DNA from: Burkholderiaceae bacterium
GTDB taxonomy: Bacteria; Pseudomonadota; Gammaproteobacteria; Burkholderiales; Burkholderiaceae_D
DNA length: 6,608 nt
Direction of reading: 5' to 3'
Assembly: GCA_019752915.1 (NCBI GenBank)
Contig: JAIELO010000337.1
Span: 1 to 6,608, forward strand
This document shows, in pieces, positions 1-5,508 of this stretch. The notes under the pieces were generated by a model. The model was not told where the DNA came from. It did no database searches and worked only from the letters and a program-made list of their open reading frames with translations. The position numbers and the translations under genes were made by a program. Position 1 is the first letter of the stretch; every line of letters begins with the position of its first letter.

Positions 1-35
1 CGCAATTTATTTCGGTTCGTCCCGGCGCTCAATAA
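1..35 (+). CDS. 3' end of an upstream gene, probably a Do/MucD-type serine protease (partial)
   Basis: The frame starting at base 3 reads QFISVRPGAQ and stops at TAA 33-35; bases 1-2 are the end of an earlier codon. Only ten residues are visible, so identity rests on context. In many betaproteobacteria the gene before this glutaredoxin-like gene and lepA is the periplasmic Do/MucD serine protease of the rpoE-rse-mucD cluster. A C-terminal strand ending in a form such as 'QFxxVRP' would suit the last PDZ domain of such a protein. The stop runs directly into the SD of the next gene (TAAGGAGA), which suggests cotranscription. That this is a coding end at all is inference, since the frame cannot be followed upstream. 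Confidence 0.4.
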   Translation, partial: QFISVRPGAQ

Positions 36-76
36 GGAGAGTGCCCCGCCGGTTCGCGACTGGCGGGGTGTCAGTT
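34..76 (+). promoter_or_regulatory. Shine-Dalgarno plus GC-rich hairpin ahead of the glutaredoxin-like gene
   Basis: AAGGAGA at 34-40 is the best SD in the neighbourhood, but it lies 36 bases before the ATG at 77 and only one base from GTG 41. Between SD and ATG, CCCCGCC (44-50) pairs perfectly with GGCGGGG (62-68). The stem extends inward through G51-T61 (wobble), G52-C60 and T53-A59, leaving a five-base loop (54-58). If the stem forms in mRNA, the SD sits about 7-11 unpaired bases from ATG 77, which is normal spacing. There is no T-run after the stem, so it does not look like a terminator. A weaker SD-like GGGGTG (65-70) would be hidden inside the stem. Confidence 0.5.
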
Positions 77-322
77 ATGCATTTCACTCTGTATTCCCGT
101 AGTTATTGTCATTTATGCCAGGACATGCTCGATGCCCTGATGCGCCTGCAAACGCCGCAGCAGCCGATTACGGTTGACGTCATCGACGTCGACGACGATC
201 CTGCGCTGGTGGCCCGTTTTGACGAACTGGTGCCGGTGCTGTTTGCGGATCTGGCGCAGCCCGAGCTATGCCATTATTTCCTGGATGAAGCAAAAGTCCG
301 CGAATTGCTGGCGCACTGCTGA
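77..322 (+). CDS. Glutaredoxin-like family protein (CHLC type)
   Basis: This 81-residue protein has a thioredoxin-fold pattern: a first strand (HFTLYSR), a CxxC redox motif CHLC at residues 11-14, and a VPV segment at 52-54 whose Pro53 matches the cis-proline that faces the CxxC in this fold. It fits the small glutaredoxin-like family once called DUF836, usually about 80-90 residues, which is cytoplasmic and has poorly known substrates. Two further cysteines lie at 65 and 81, the last being the C-terminal residue. ATG 77 is chosen over in-frame GTG 41 and GTG 68 because family members begin only a few residues before the first strand, and the SD at 34-40 is too close to GTG 41. It directly follows the upstream gene and is separated from lepA by a 270-base gap with terminator-like hairpins, so it probably belongs to the upstream unit. 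Confidence 0.85.
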   Translation: MHFTLYSRSYCHLCQDMLDALMRLQTPQQPITVDVIDVDDDPALVARFDELVPVLFADLAQPELCHYFLDEAKVRELLAHC

Positions 323-328
323 AAAAAA

Positions 329-380
329 GGGCAGTTTTAACCGTCTTTGTGGGCCGCGCGGGGCGACTGCCCCTATTTTG
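329..380 (+). terminator. Probable rho-independent terminator after the glutaredoxin-like gene
   Basis: Two alternative stems end at the same place. The compact one pairs GGGGC (360-364) with GCCCC (369-373) around a four-base loop, followed by TATTTTG (374-380). The wide one pairs GGGCAGT (329-335) with ACTGCCC (366-372) around a 30-base loop. The A7 run at 322-328 abuts the wide stem, so on the minus strand the stem is followed by T7 and would act as a terminator in that direction too. Position seven bases after the stop codon fits the end of the upstream operon. The plus-strand T-tract is short and interrupted, so its efficiency is uncertain. Confidence 0.45.
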
Positions 381-390
381 CCGCGCAAAG

Positions 391-421
391 TCGGGCTTTC
401 CACTCTGAAATCCGGTAAAAT
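391..421 (+). promoter_or_regulatory. Weak promoter-like sequence upstream of lepA
   Basis: TAAAAT at 416-421 matches five of six bases of the sigma-70 -10 box and sits in the right place, after the first terminator-like hairpin, to start a transcript near base 428. No good -35 box lies 15-19 bases upstream: the candidates around 391-400 (TCGGGCTTTC) match TTGACA poorly, and there is no TGn extended -10. A promoter of some kind is expected here if the hairpin at 360-380 terminates, because lepA and its operon need a start point and nothing better is visible up to 592. Confidence 0.3.
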
Positions 422-432
422 GCGCGGGTAGC

Positions 433-471
433 TGACGATTAGCGTTGACGTTTAGCTCTGACGTTAAGCAG
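433..471 (+). repeat. Three tandem 13-base repeats, consensus TGACGWTWAGCNN
   Basis: The copies are TGACGATTAGCGT (433-445), TGACGTTTAGCTC (446-458) and TGACGTTAAGCAG (459-471). Nine of the first eleven positions are identical in all three; positions 6 and 8 vary between A and T, and the last two are free. They lie back to back with no spacer. A more diverged TGCGCGGGTAGC at 421-432 just before them may be a decayed fourth copy. A 13-base period is not a whole number of helical turns, so side-by-side binding of one regulator on one DNA face is not obviously expected. The function is unknown. Confidence 0.6.
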
Positions 472-485
472 AGTCCAGCTGTGAT

Positions 486-530
486 AAGGCGCTCGCCAGG
501 GCATACCGCCCCGCTCGGAGCGCTTTTTTT
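486..530 (+). terminator. Terminator-like hairpin with T7 run upstream of lepA
   Basis: GCGCTC (489-494) pairs with GAGCGC (518-523), and the stem can extend by G488-T524, A487-T525 and A486-T526. Inside the 23-base loop a second stem pairs GGGC (499-502) with GCCC (508-511) around ATACC. The outer stem runs straight into seven T residues (524-530). This is the best intrinsic-terminator shape in the window. It sits 63 bases before the lepA ATG, with no clear promoter in between, so it either ends a separate small transcript or attenuates the lepA operon. The wide loop makes it less certain than a compact hairpin would be. Confidence 0.5.
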
Positions 531-578
531 GTATTGCGCGCCGCGTAAGCGCCTGCGCCTGCCGTTTCGAACCCGTTT

Positions 579-593
579 TTAACTATCTGTTAA
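579..593 (+). promoter_or_regulatory. lepA start region: no SD, 5-bp inverted repeat touching the ATG
   Basis: TTAAC (579-583) and GTTAA (589-593) form a perfect inverted repeat around TATCT, with its last base being the A of the lepA ATG. No purine-rich SD lies in the 20 bases before the start. An A/T-only five-pair stem with one G-C pair is weak and may have no effect. The AT-rich, weakly structured segment 576-600 could itself help ribosome binding, as in other SD-less genes. The start is fixed by protein similarity, not by the SD. Confidence 0.3.
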
Positions 594-2386
594 TGAATAA
601 CATACGCAATTTCTCCATCATCGCCCACATCGACCACGGTAAGTCCACCCTGGCCGACCGCATCATTCAATTGTGCGGGGGGCTGTCCGAACGCGAGATG
701 GAGTCGCAAGTGCTCGATTCGATGGATCTGGAGCGCGAACGCGGCATCACCATCAAAGCCCAGACCGCAGCGCTGCATTACAAGGCGCGCGACGGGGTGG
801 TGTACAACCTGAACCTGATCGATACGCCGGGCCACGTCGACTTTTCCTACGAAGTATCGCGCTCGCTGTCGGCCTGCGAAGGCGCGCTGCTGGTGGTGGA
901 TGCTTCGCAAGGCGTGGAAGCCCAGACCGTGGCTAACTGCTATACCGCGCTCGATCTGGGCGTGGAAGTGGTGCCGGTGCTGAACAAGATCGACTTGCCG
1001 AATGCCGACCCACCGAACGCGATTGCGGAAATCGAAGACGTGATCGGTATCGAAGCCGGTGACGCCGTGCATTGCTCGGCCAAGACCGGTCTGGGCGTGG
1101 AAGATGTGCTGGAATCGATCATTGCCCGCGTACCGGCACCGAAGGGTGATCCGGATGCACCGCTGCAGGCGCTGATCGTCGACTCGTGGTACGACCCGTA
1201 TGTGGGCGTGGTGATGCTGGTGCGCGTGGTCAACGGCACCCTGAAACCGAAAGACAAGATCCGTCTGATGGCCACCGACTCGGTGCAGCTGGTAGAAGAT
1301 ATCGGCGTGTTTGCGCCGCGTTCGGTGTCGCTGCCGCAGCTGTCGGCCGGTCAGGTAGGCTTCATCATTGCCGGTATCAAGGAACTGAAAGCAGCCAAAG
1401 TGGGGGATACCGTAACGCTGGTGTCGCGTCCCGCCGCGGAACCACTGCCGGGCTTCAAGGAAGTCCAGCCACAGGTGTTTGCCGGTCTGTTCCCCGTCGA
1501 AGCCAACCAGTACGACGCGCTGCGCGACTCGCTGGAAAAACTGAAACTGAACGATGCTGCGCTGATGTACGAGCCGGAAGTGTCGCAAGCGCTGGGCTTC
1601 GGCTTCCGCTGCGGCTTCCTCGGTCTGCTGCACATGGAAATCGTGCAGGAACGTCTGGAACGCGAATTCGACATGGACCTGATCACCACGGCGCCGACCG
1701 TGGTGTACGAAGTGGTGATGCGCGATAACAGCATCATCAAGGTCGACAATCCGTCCAAGATGCCGGAAACGACCAAGATCAACGAGATCCGCGAACCGAT
1801 CGTCACCGTCAATCTGTACATGCCGCAGGAGTATGTCGGTTCGGTGATTACCCTGTGTATCGGCAAGCGCGGTATCCAGATGGACATGAGCTATCACGGT
1901 CGTCAGGTCAAGCTGGTCTACGAAATGCCGATGGGCGAGATCGTGCTGGACTTCTTCGATAAGCTGAAATCGACCTCGCGCGGTTACGCGTCGATGGATT
2001 ACGAATTCAAGGAATACCGTGCTTCCGACGTGGTCAAGGTCGACATGCTGATTAACGGTGAAAAAGTCGATGCGCTGGCCATCATCGTGCACCGCTCCAA
2101 CTCGGCTTACCGTGGCCGTCAGGTCGCCGCCAAAATGCGCGAACTGATTCCGCGCCAGATGTTCGACGTGGCGATTCAGGCCGCAATTGGTGTCAACGTG
2201 ATTTCTCGTGAAAACGTCAAGGCACTGCGCAAGAACGTGCTGGCCAAGTGCTACGGCGGTGACGTCAGCCGTAAGAAGAAACTGCTGGAGAAGCAGAAGG
2301 CCGGTAAAAAACGCATGAAGCAAGTGGGCTCGGTGGAGATTCCACAGGAAGCCTTCCTGGCAATCTTACAAGTGGACGATAAATGA
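593..2386 (+). CDS. lepA: Elongation factor 4 (LepA), ribosome-associated GTPase
   Basis: The 597-residue product closely matches the whole of LepA/EF4 as known from E. coli (599 residues), from [20 protein letters not shown] to the [20 protein letters not shown] end. The GTPase motifs are complete: G1 AHIDHGKS (11-18), G2 around RGITIKA (50-56), G3 DTPGH (77-81, including the His81 needed for GTP hydrolysis), G4 NKID (131-134) and G5 SAK (162-164). EF-G-like domains follow, and then the LepA-specific C-terminal domain, including [21 protein letters not shown] (554-574). LepA acts on the ribosome; proposed roles are back-translocation of stalled ribosomes and an effect on initiation or 30S assembly. 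No SD precedes the ATG, but family alignment makes the start firm. The stop overlaps lepB by ATGA, so the two genes are probably translationally coupled, as in many proteobacteria. Confidence 0.98.
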   Translation: MNNIRNFSIIAHIDHGKSTLADRIIQLCGGLSEREMESQVLDSMDLERERGITIKAQTAALHYKARDGVVYNLNLIDTPGHVDFSYEVSRSLSACEGALLVVDASQGVEAQTVANCYTALDLGVEVVPVLNKIDLPNADPPNAIAEIEDVIGIEAGDAVHCSAKTGLGVEDVLESIIARVPAPKGDPDAPLQALIVDSWYDPYVGVVMLVRVVNGTLKPKDKIRLMATDSVQLVEDIGVFAPRSVSLPQLSAGQVGFIIAGIKELKAAKVGDTVTLVSRPAAEPLPGFKEVQPQVFAGLFPVEANQYDALRDSLEKLKLNDAALMYEPEVSQALGFGFRCGFLGLLHMEIVQERLEREFDMDLITTAPTVVYEVVMRDNSIIKVDNPSKMPETTKINEIREPIVTVNLYMPQEYVGSVITLCIGKRGIQMDMSYHGRQVKLVYEMPMGEIVLDFFDKLKSTSRGYASMDYEFKEYRASDVVKVDMLINGEKVDALAIIVHRSNSAYRGRQVAAKMRELIPRQMFDVAIQAAIGVNVISRENVKALRKNVLAKCYGGDVSRKKKLLEKQKAGKKRMKQVGSVEIPQEAFLAILQVDDK

Positions 2387-3300
2387 ACCTGCAAGTAATT
2401 CTGGGCAATTTCGCGTTAATTCTGTTCGTGCTGATGGTGGTGACGGGCATCATCTGGTTCCTCGATGTGTTCCATCTGGCCAAGCAGCGTCGCGCTGCAG
2501 CCGACCGTGCACTGGCCGAGTACGACGCCCGCAACGCCAAGCTGACGGCCGATGGCATCAAGCTCGACAGCCAGAACAACCGCGCCGCGATCGAAGCCGG
2601 TCTGCTGCGTCAGCCGGTCTGGATCGAGTACTCGGGCAGTTTCTTCCCGGTGATTGCGCTGGTGTTCTGCCTGCGCTCTTTCCTGTATGAACCGTTCAAG
2701 ATTCCGTCTTCGTCGATGGTGCCGACCCTGCTGGTAGGGGATCTGATTCTGGTGAATAAGTTCACCTACGGGATCCGTTTGCCGGTGCTGAACCAGAAAG
2801 TGTTGCAGATTAATGATCCGCAACGCGGCGATGTGATGGTGTTCAAGTATCCGCAGGACATGAGCCAGGATTACATCAAACGCGTGATCGGTGTGCCTGG
2901 TGATAAAATTACCTATGAAAACAAACGTTTAACGGTGAACGGCGTGGCCGTGGAGTACACCGCGCTGGACGATTATCTGGACGATGAACACCTGGTCTAC
3001 AACAAGCAGTTCACCGAACAGTTGACGGGTGTGCAGCACCGGATTCTGAATAATGAAGCGGCGCCGACCCTGAATCTGGAAGGCGTCAAGCAGTTCCCGC
3101 ACAGCGAGAATTGCACCTACCGTTACGAAGGCTTTACCTGCGTCGTGCCAGCGGGTAATTACTTCATGATGGGCGATAACCGCGACAACAGTGCCGATAG
3201 CCGCTACTGGGGTTTTGTGCCGGACAAGAACATCGTCGGCAAGGCCTTCTTCGTGTGGCTCAATCTGGGTAACTGGCGTCGTATCGGCAGCATTCATTAA
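2383..3300 (+). CDS. lepB: Signal peptidase I
   Basis: The 305-residue inner-membrane serine protease cleaves signal peptides from Sec and Tat substrates on the periplasmic side. Two membrane segments are visible (about 4-27 and 84-101), with a charged cytoplasmic loop between them, the E. coli LepB topology. The catalytic serine lies in [10 protein letters not shown] (107-116; Ser111), and the general-base lysine in [11 protein letters not shown] (164-174; Lys166). The conserved [17 protein letters not shown] box is at 264-280, and the end RIGSIH resembles the E. coli terminus RIGGIH. The residue before the nucleophile pair is Ser110 where many family members have Gly; this should not impair activity. 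Cys244 and Cys253 in the periplasmic domain could form a disulfide. The ATG is inside the lepA stop (ATGA), with no strong SD of its own, so translation is likely coupled to lepA. Confidence 0.97.
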   Translation: MNLQVILGNFALILFVLMVVTGIIWFLDVFHLAKQRRAAADRALAEYDARNAKLTADGIKLDSQNNRAAIEAGLLRQPVWIEYSGSFFPVIALVFCLRSFLYEPFKIPSSSMVPTLLVGDLILVNKFTYGIRLPVLNQKVLQINDPQRGDVMVFKYPQDMSQDYIKRVIGVPGDKITYENKRLTVNGVAVEYTALDDYLDDEHLVYNKQFTEQLTGVQHRILNNEAAPTLNLEGVKQFPHSENCTYRYEGFTCVVPAGNYFMMGDNRDNSADSRYWGFVPDKNIVGKAFFVWLNLGNWRRIGSIH

Positions 3301-3314
3301 GCTTGAGCGCGGCG

Positions 3315-3320
3315 AAAGGG
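3315..3320 (+). promoter_or_regulatory. Ribosome binding site that sets the start of the DUF4845 gene
   Basis: AAAGGG at 3315-3320 is followed by six bases and ATG 3327, a normal SD spacing. The open frame also contains TTG at 3303, but that codon begins two bases after the lepB stop and has no SD, so ATG 3327 is preferred. Confidence 0.6.
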
Positions 3321-3326
3321 ACAGCG

Positions 3327-3719
3327 ATGCGGACAGTTAAGCAAGCACAGCAGGGCGTGACACTGGTCGGGCTGATGGTGGTGCTGGCGGTGCTGGGCTG
3401 TCTTGGCGTGCTGGCCCTGAAGGTGGTGCCCACCTATACGGAATACCGTGCCATCCAGAATGCCATCGTCAACGCGAAAGCCGGTGGTGGCACGCTGCTG
3501 CAGATGCAGCGCGCCTTCGATGCCAGCGCCACGGTCGGCTATATCACCGCGATCAACGGGCGCGATCTGATCATCACCCGCGAGCAGGGCGAAACGGAAA
3601 TCAGTTTTGCCTACGAAAAGAAAATTCCGCTGATCGGGCCTGCCAGCCTGCTGCTGGAATATCAGGGCACGACGGCGAAACATGGCATGCCGCCAGCCGA
3701 CCAATCTAGCGCGCGGTAA
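3327..3719 (+). CDS. DUF4845 family small membrane-anchored protein
   Basis: This 130-residue protein has a short basic N-terminus ([10 protein letters not shown]), one hydrophobic segment (about 11-33, ending [10 protein letters not shown]) and a soluble remainder probably outside the cytoplasm. Size, the 'KVVPxYxEY' motif after the membrane segment and position between lepB and rnc all match the DUF4845 family of beta- and gammaproteobacteria. Its function is unknown. The N-terminus resembles a class III (prepilin) signal: Gly10 followed by VTLVGL, like the GFTLIEL of type IV pilins but with Gly where the conserved Glu at +5 would be. It could therefore be a pilin-like or pseudopilin-like fold that is not processed, or a simple signal anchor. 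It lies 26 bases after lepB and 38 before rnc, so it is very likely cotranscribed with both. Confidence 0.8.
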   Translation: MRTVKQAQQGVTLVGLMVVLAVLGCLGVLALKVVPTYTEYRAIQNAIVNAKAGGGTLLQMQRAFDASATVGYITAINGRDLIITREQGETEISFAYEKKIPLIGPASLLLEYQGTTAKHGMPPADQSSAR

Positions 3720-3757
3720 CACTATCCGAGCGCACACACTCACAGCACAAACGAATA

Positions 3758-4579
3758 ATGAATCTCTCTTTACTGCAAAACCGCTTAGGCTATACGTTCC
3801 AGGATGCTGGCCTGTTGCAGCAAGCCTTGACGCACCGTAGCCATAGCAGCTTGCATAATGAGCGACTGGAGTTTCTGGGCGACTCGGTACTCAACTGCGT
3901 GGTCGCCTCGATCCTGTACGAACGCTATACCAGCATCGATGAAGGGGATCTGTCGCGCCTGCGCGCCAACCTCGTCAAGCAGCAATCGCTGTTCGAAATT
4001 GCTCAGAAGCTGGAACTGTCGCAGTTCCTGCGGCTCGGTGAAGGCGAACTGAAATCGGGCGGCTTCCGTCGTCCGTCGATTCTGGCCGATACGCTGGAAG
4101 CCCTGCTGGGCGCGATCTTCCTCGATGGCGGCTTCAACCCTGCGCGCGATGTGATCCGTGCCTTCTACATTCCTATCCTCGACTCGGTTGATCCGCAGAC
4201 GCTGGGTAAGGATGCCAAAACCCTGTTGCAGGAATTCCTGCAAAGTAAAAAAATCTCCCTGCCGCTGTACAACGTGGTCGCCACCCATGGCGCTGCGCAC
4301 AGTCAGGAATTCGAAATCGAATGTCTGGTGCCCAAGTTGGGCATTCAGGTATTTGGCCGCGGCGGCAGCCGTCGTGCCGGTGAACAGGCCGCCGCCAAGC
4401 TGGCGCTGGACGTGGCGGAACAGGCTTTGCTGAAAACCCCCGCCGCAGGCCGTAAGGCCAAGCCGCGTGCTGCCCAGCTCAAGCTGGCCGGTATCGCCAC
4501 CGTGCAGTCGAGCGAACCGTCGACCGCCACACCGGCTGAGCCGGTAGCGGGACCCGCAACGACCGTGGCCAACAAGTAA
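3758..4579 (+). CDS. rnc: Ribonuclease III
   Basis: RNase III cuts double-stranded RNA, releasing 16S and 23S rRNA precursors and trimming some mRNAs. The 273-residue product has the catalytic signature [12 protein letters not shown] at 34-45, with Glu35, Glu38 and Asp42 matching E. coli Glu38, Glu41 and Asp45. Glu62, Asp111 and Glu114 match E. coli Glu65, Asp114 and Glu117, so the metal site is complete. A double-stranded-RNA-binding domain follows (about 153-223), including [14 protein letters not shown]. The E. coli enzyme is 226 residues; here a tail of about 48 residues extends past the dsRBD, first basic ([12 protein letters not shown]), then rich in Ala, Pro, Thr and Ser. No SD is visible in the 38 bases before ATG 3758, but the start [14 protein letters not shown] aligns with family N-termini. 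It is followed by era after ten bases. Confidence 0.97.
   Translation: MNLSLLQNRLGYTFQDAGLLQQALTHRSHSSLHNERLEFLGDSVLNCVVASILYERYTSIDEGDLSRLRANLVKQQSLFEIAQKLELSQFLRLGEGELKSGGFRRPSILADTLEALLGAIFLDGGFNPARDVIRAFYIPILDSVDPQTLGKDAKTLLQEFLQSKKISLPLYNVVATHGAAHSQEFEIECLVPKLGIQVFGRGGSRRAGEQAAAKLALDVAEQALLKTPAAGRKAKPRAAQLKLAGIATVQSSEPSTATPAEPVAGPATTVANK
4226..4243. repeat. Perfect 18-base palindrome inside rnc
   Basis: TTGCAGGAATTCCTGCAA is its own reverse complement. In RNA it can fold as a seven-pair stem with an AATT loop. It encodes LQEFLQ (residues 157-162) at the start of the dsRNA-binding domain and is followed by an A-rich run (AGTAAAAAAATC). The codon composition of an LxxxxL/Q-type helix may explain it by chance. 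Confidence 0.7.
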
Positions 4580-4589
4580 AGAGGCAACA

Positions 4590-5498
4590 ATGACTACCGA
4601 CACCAACACCAGCACTGCAGCGTTCCGTTGCGGCTATATCGCCATCGTGGGCCGCCCGAATGTGGGCAAATCGACCCTGATGAATACCCTGATCGGCGCC
4701 AAGGTCAGTATTACTTCGCGCAAGGCGCAGACCACGCGCCACCGGATTACCGGCATCCAGACCTATGATGATGCCCAGCTGATCTATGTCGATACGCCGG
4801 GCTTCCAGACCCGTCACGCCAACGCGCTGAACAAGACGCTGAACAAGACCGTGACCAATACCCTGATTTCGTCGGACCTGATTCTGTTCGTGATCGAAGC
4901 CGGTACTTTCGGCCCGGCTGACCAGCAGGTGCTCGATCTGCTGCCGGCCGAAGTGCCGGTGCTGCTGGTGATTAACAAGGCTGATCGCGTCAAGGATAAG
5001 GCGGTGCTGCTGCCGTTCGCCCAGCAGGTTGCTGCCAAGTTCAACTTCGCCGCCATCGTGCCGGTATCGGCCAAGTTGCGCTTCCAGCTCGACGGGCTGG
5101 AAAAGGAAATCAAACGCTTCCTGCCAGAGAATGCGCCGATCTTCGGCCCCGACGACATCACTGACCGCAGCGAGAAATTCCTTGCCTCGGAAATCGTGCG
5201 CGAAAAACTGTTCCGCTTCGTGGGCGACGAACTGCCTTACACCAGCACGGTGCTGATCGAACAGTTCGAGCAGGAAGGCAATCTGCGTCGGGTGTTTGCG
5301 GCTATTCTGGTCGAGCGCGATACCCATAAATCGATGATCATCGGTAACAAGGGCGCGCGCTTGAAAGAGGTCTCGACGCAAGCGCGTCTGGATATGGAAA
5401 AACTGTTCGGTGGCCCCGTGTATCTGGAGATCTGGGTCAAGGTCAAATCCGGCTGGGCCGATAACGAAGCCGGTCTGCGCGCTTACGGTTACGAGTAA
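4590..5498 (+). CDS. era: GTPase Era
   Basis: Era binds the 3' end of 16S rRNA and aids 30S subunit maturation. The 302-residue product has all GTPase motifs: G1 GRPNVGKS (21-28), the G2 region QTTRHRI (47-53), G3 DTPG (68-71), G4 NKAD (129-132) and G5 SAK (160-162). The C-terminal KH RNA-binding domain has its GxxG loop in [17 protein letters not shown] (250-266). The end [20 protein letters not shown] is typical of the family. The first 13 residues, rich in Thr, precede the conserved core and are probably disordered. The start has a good SD (AAAGAGG, 4578-4584) five bases before ATG 4590, overlapping the rnc stop, so the two genes are tightly linked; the rnc-era pair is widespread in proteobacteria and both act on rRNA. 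Confidence 0.98.
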   Translation: MTTDTNTSTAAFRCGYIAIVGRPNVGKSTLMNTLIGAKVSITSRKAQTTRHRITGIQTYDDAQLIYVDTPGFQTRHANALNKTLNKTVTNTLISSDLILFVIEAGTFGPADQQVLDLLPAEVPVLLVINKADRVKDKAVLLPFAQQVAAKFNFAAIVPVSAKLRFQLDGLEKEIKRFLPENAPIFGPDDITDRSEKFLASEIVREKLFRFVGDELPYTSTVLIEQFEQEGNLRRVFAAILVERDTHKSMIIGNKGARLKEVSTQARLDMEKLFGGPVYLEIWVKVKSGWADNEAGLRAYGYE

Positions 5499-5499
5499 C

Positions 5500-5505
5500 A
5501 GAGGG
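5500..5505 (+). promoter_or_regulatory. Ribosome binding site that sets the recO start
   Basis: AGAGGG at 5500-5505 lies just after the era stop and three bases before ATG 5509. The frame stays open upstream to an ATG at 5410 inside era, but that codon has no SD and would overlap era by 89 bases. ATG 5509 is therefore the better start. Confidence 0.6.
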
Positions 5506-5508
5506 ACG

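Larger units (their letters stand above)
428..530 (+). ncRNA. Candidate small RNA or attenuated leader before lepA
   Basis: A transcript starting just after the -10-like TAAAAT (416-421) and ending in the T7 run at 524-530 would be about 100 bases. It would contain three tandem 13-base repeats, a small hairpin pairing CTCTG (456-460) with CAGAG (469-473), and the terminator-like stem at 486-526. This is the general architecture of a bacterial sRNA, or of a 5' leader with an attenuator. I do not recognise it as any known RNA family, and it contains no convincing leader peptide: the only ATG frame, at 420, stops after three codons. The call rests on structure alone. Confidence 0.25.

Noticed and set aside
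41..76. GTG 41 (and GTG 68) as the start of the glutaredoxin-like gene
   Set aside because: The SD ends one base before GTG 41, too close to work, and the added residues MPRRFATGGVSV come from the hairpin sequence and do not resemble family N-termini. GTG 68 is inside the stem.
174..431. An 85-codon plus-strand frame overlapping the end of the glutaredoxin-like gene and running into the gap
   Set aside because: It is out of frame with the conserved gene for half its length, has no SD, and its product has no recognisable pattern.
445..473. TTGACG (445-450) as a -35 box
   Set aside because: The bases 16-18 further on (467-473, around GCAGAG) do not resemble a -10 box, and the TTGACG is explained by the junction of two repeat units.
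590..2323. A 577-codon open frame on the minus strand covering nearly all of lepA
   Set aside because: It lies exactly opposite a fully conserved gene, and its product is dominated by His, Arg, Asp, Gln and Val as expected from the reverse complement of GC-rich codons. It has no recognisable domain. Long antisense frames of this kind are a common by-product of codon bias.
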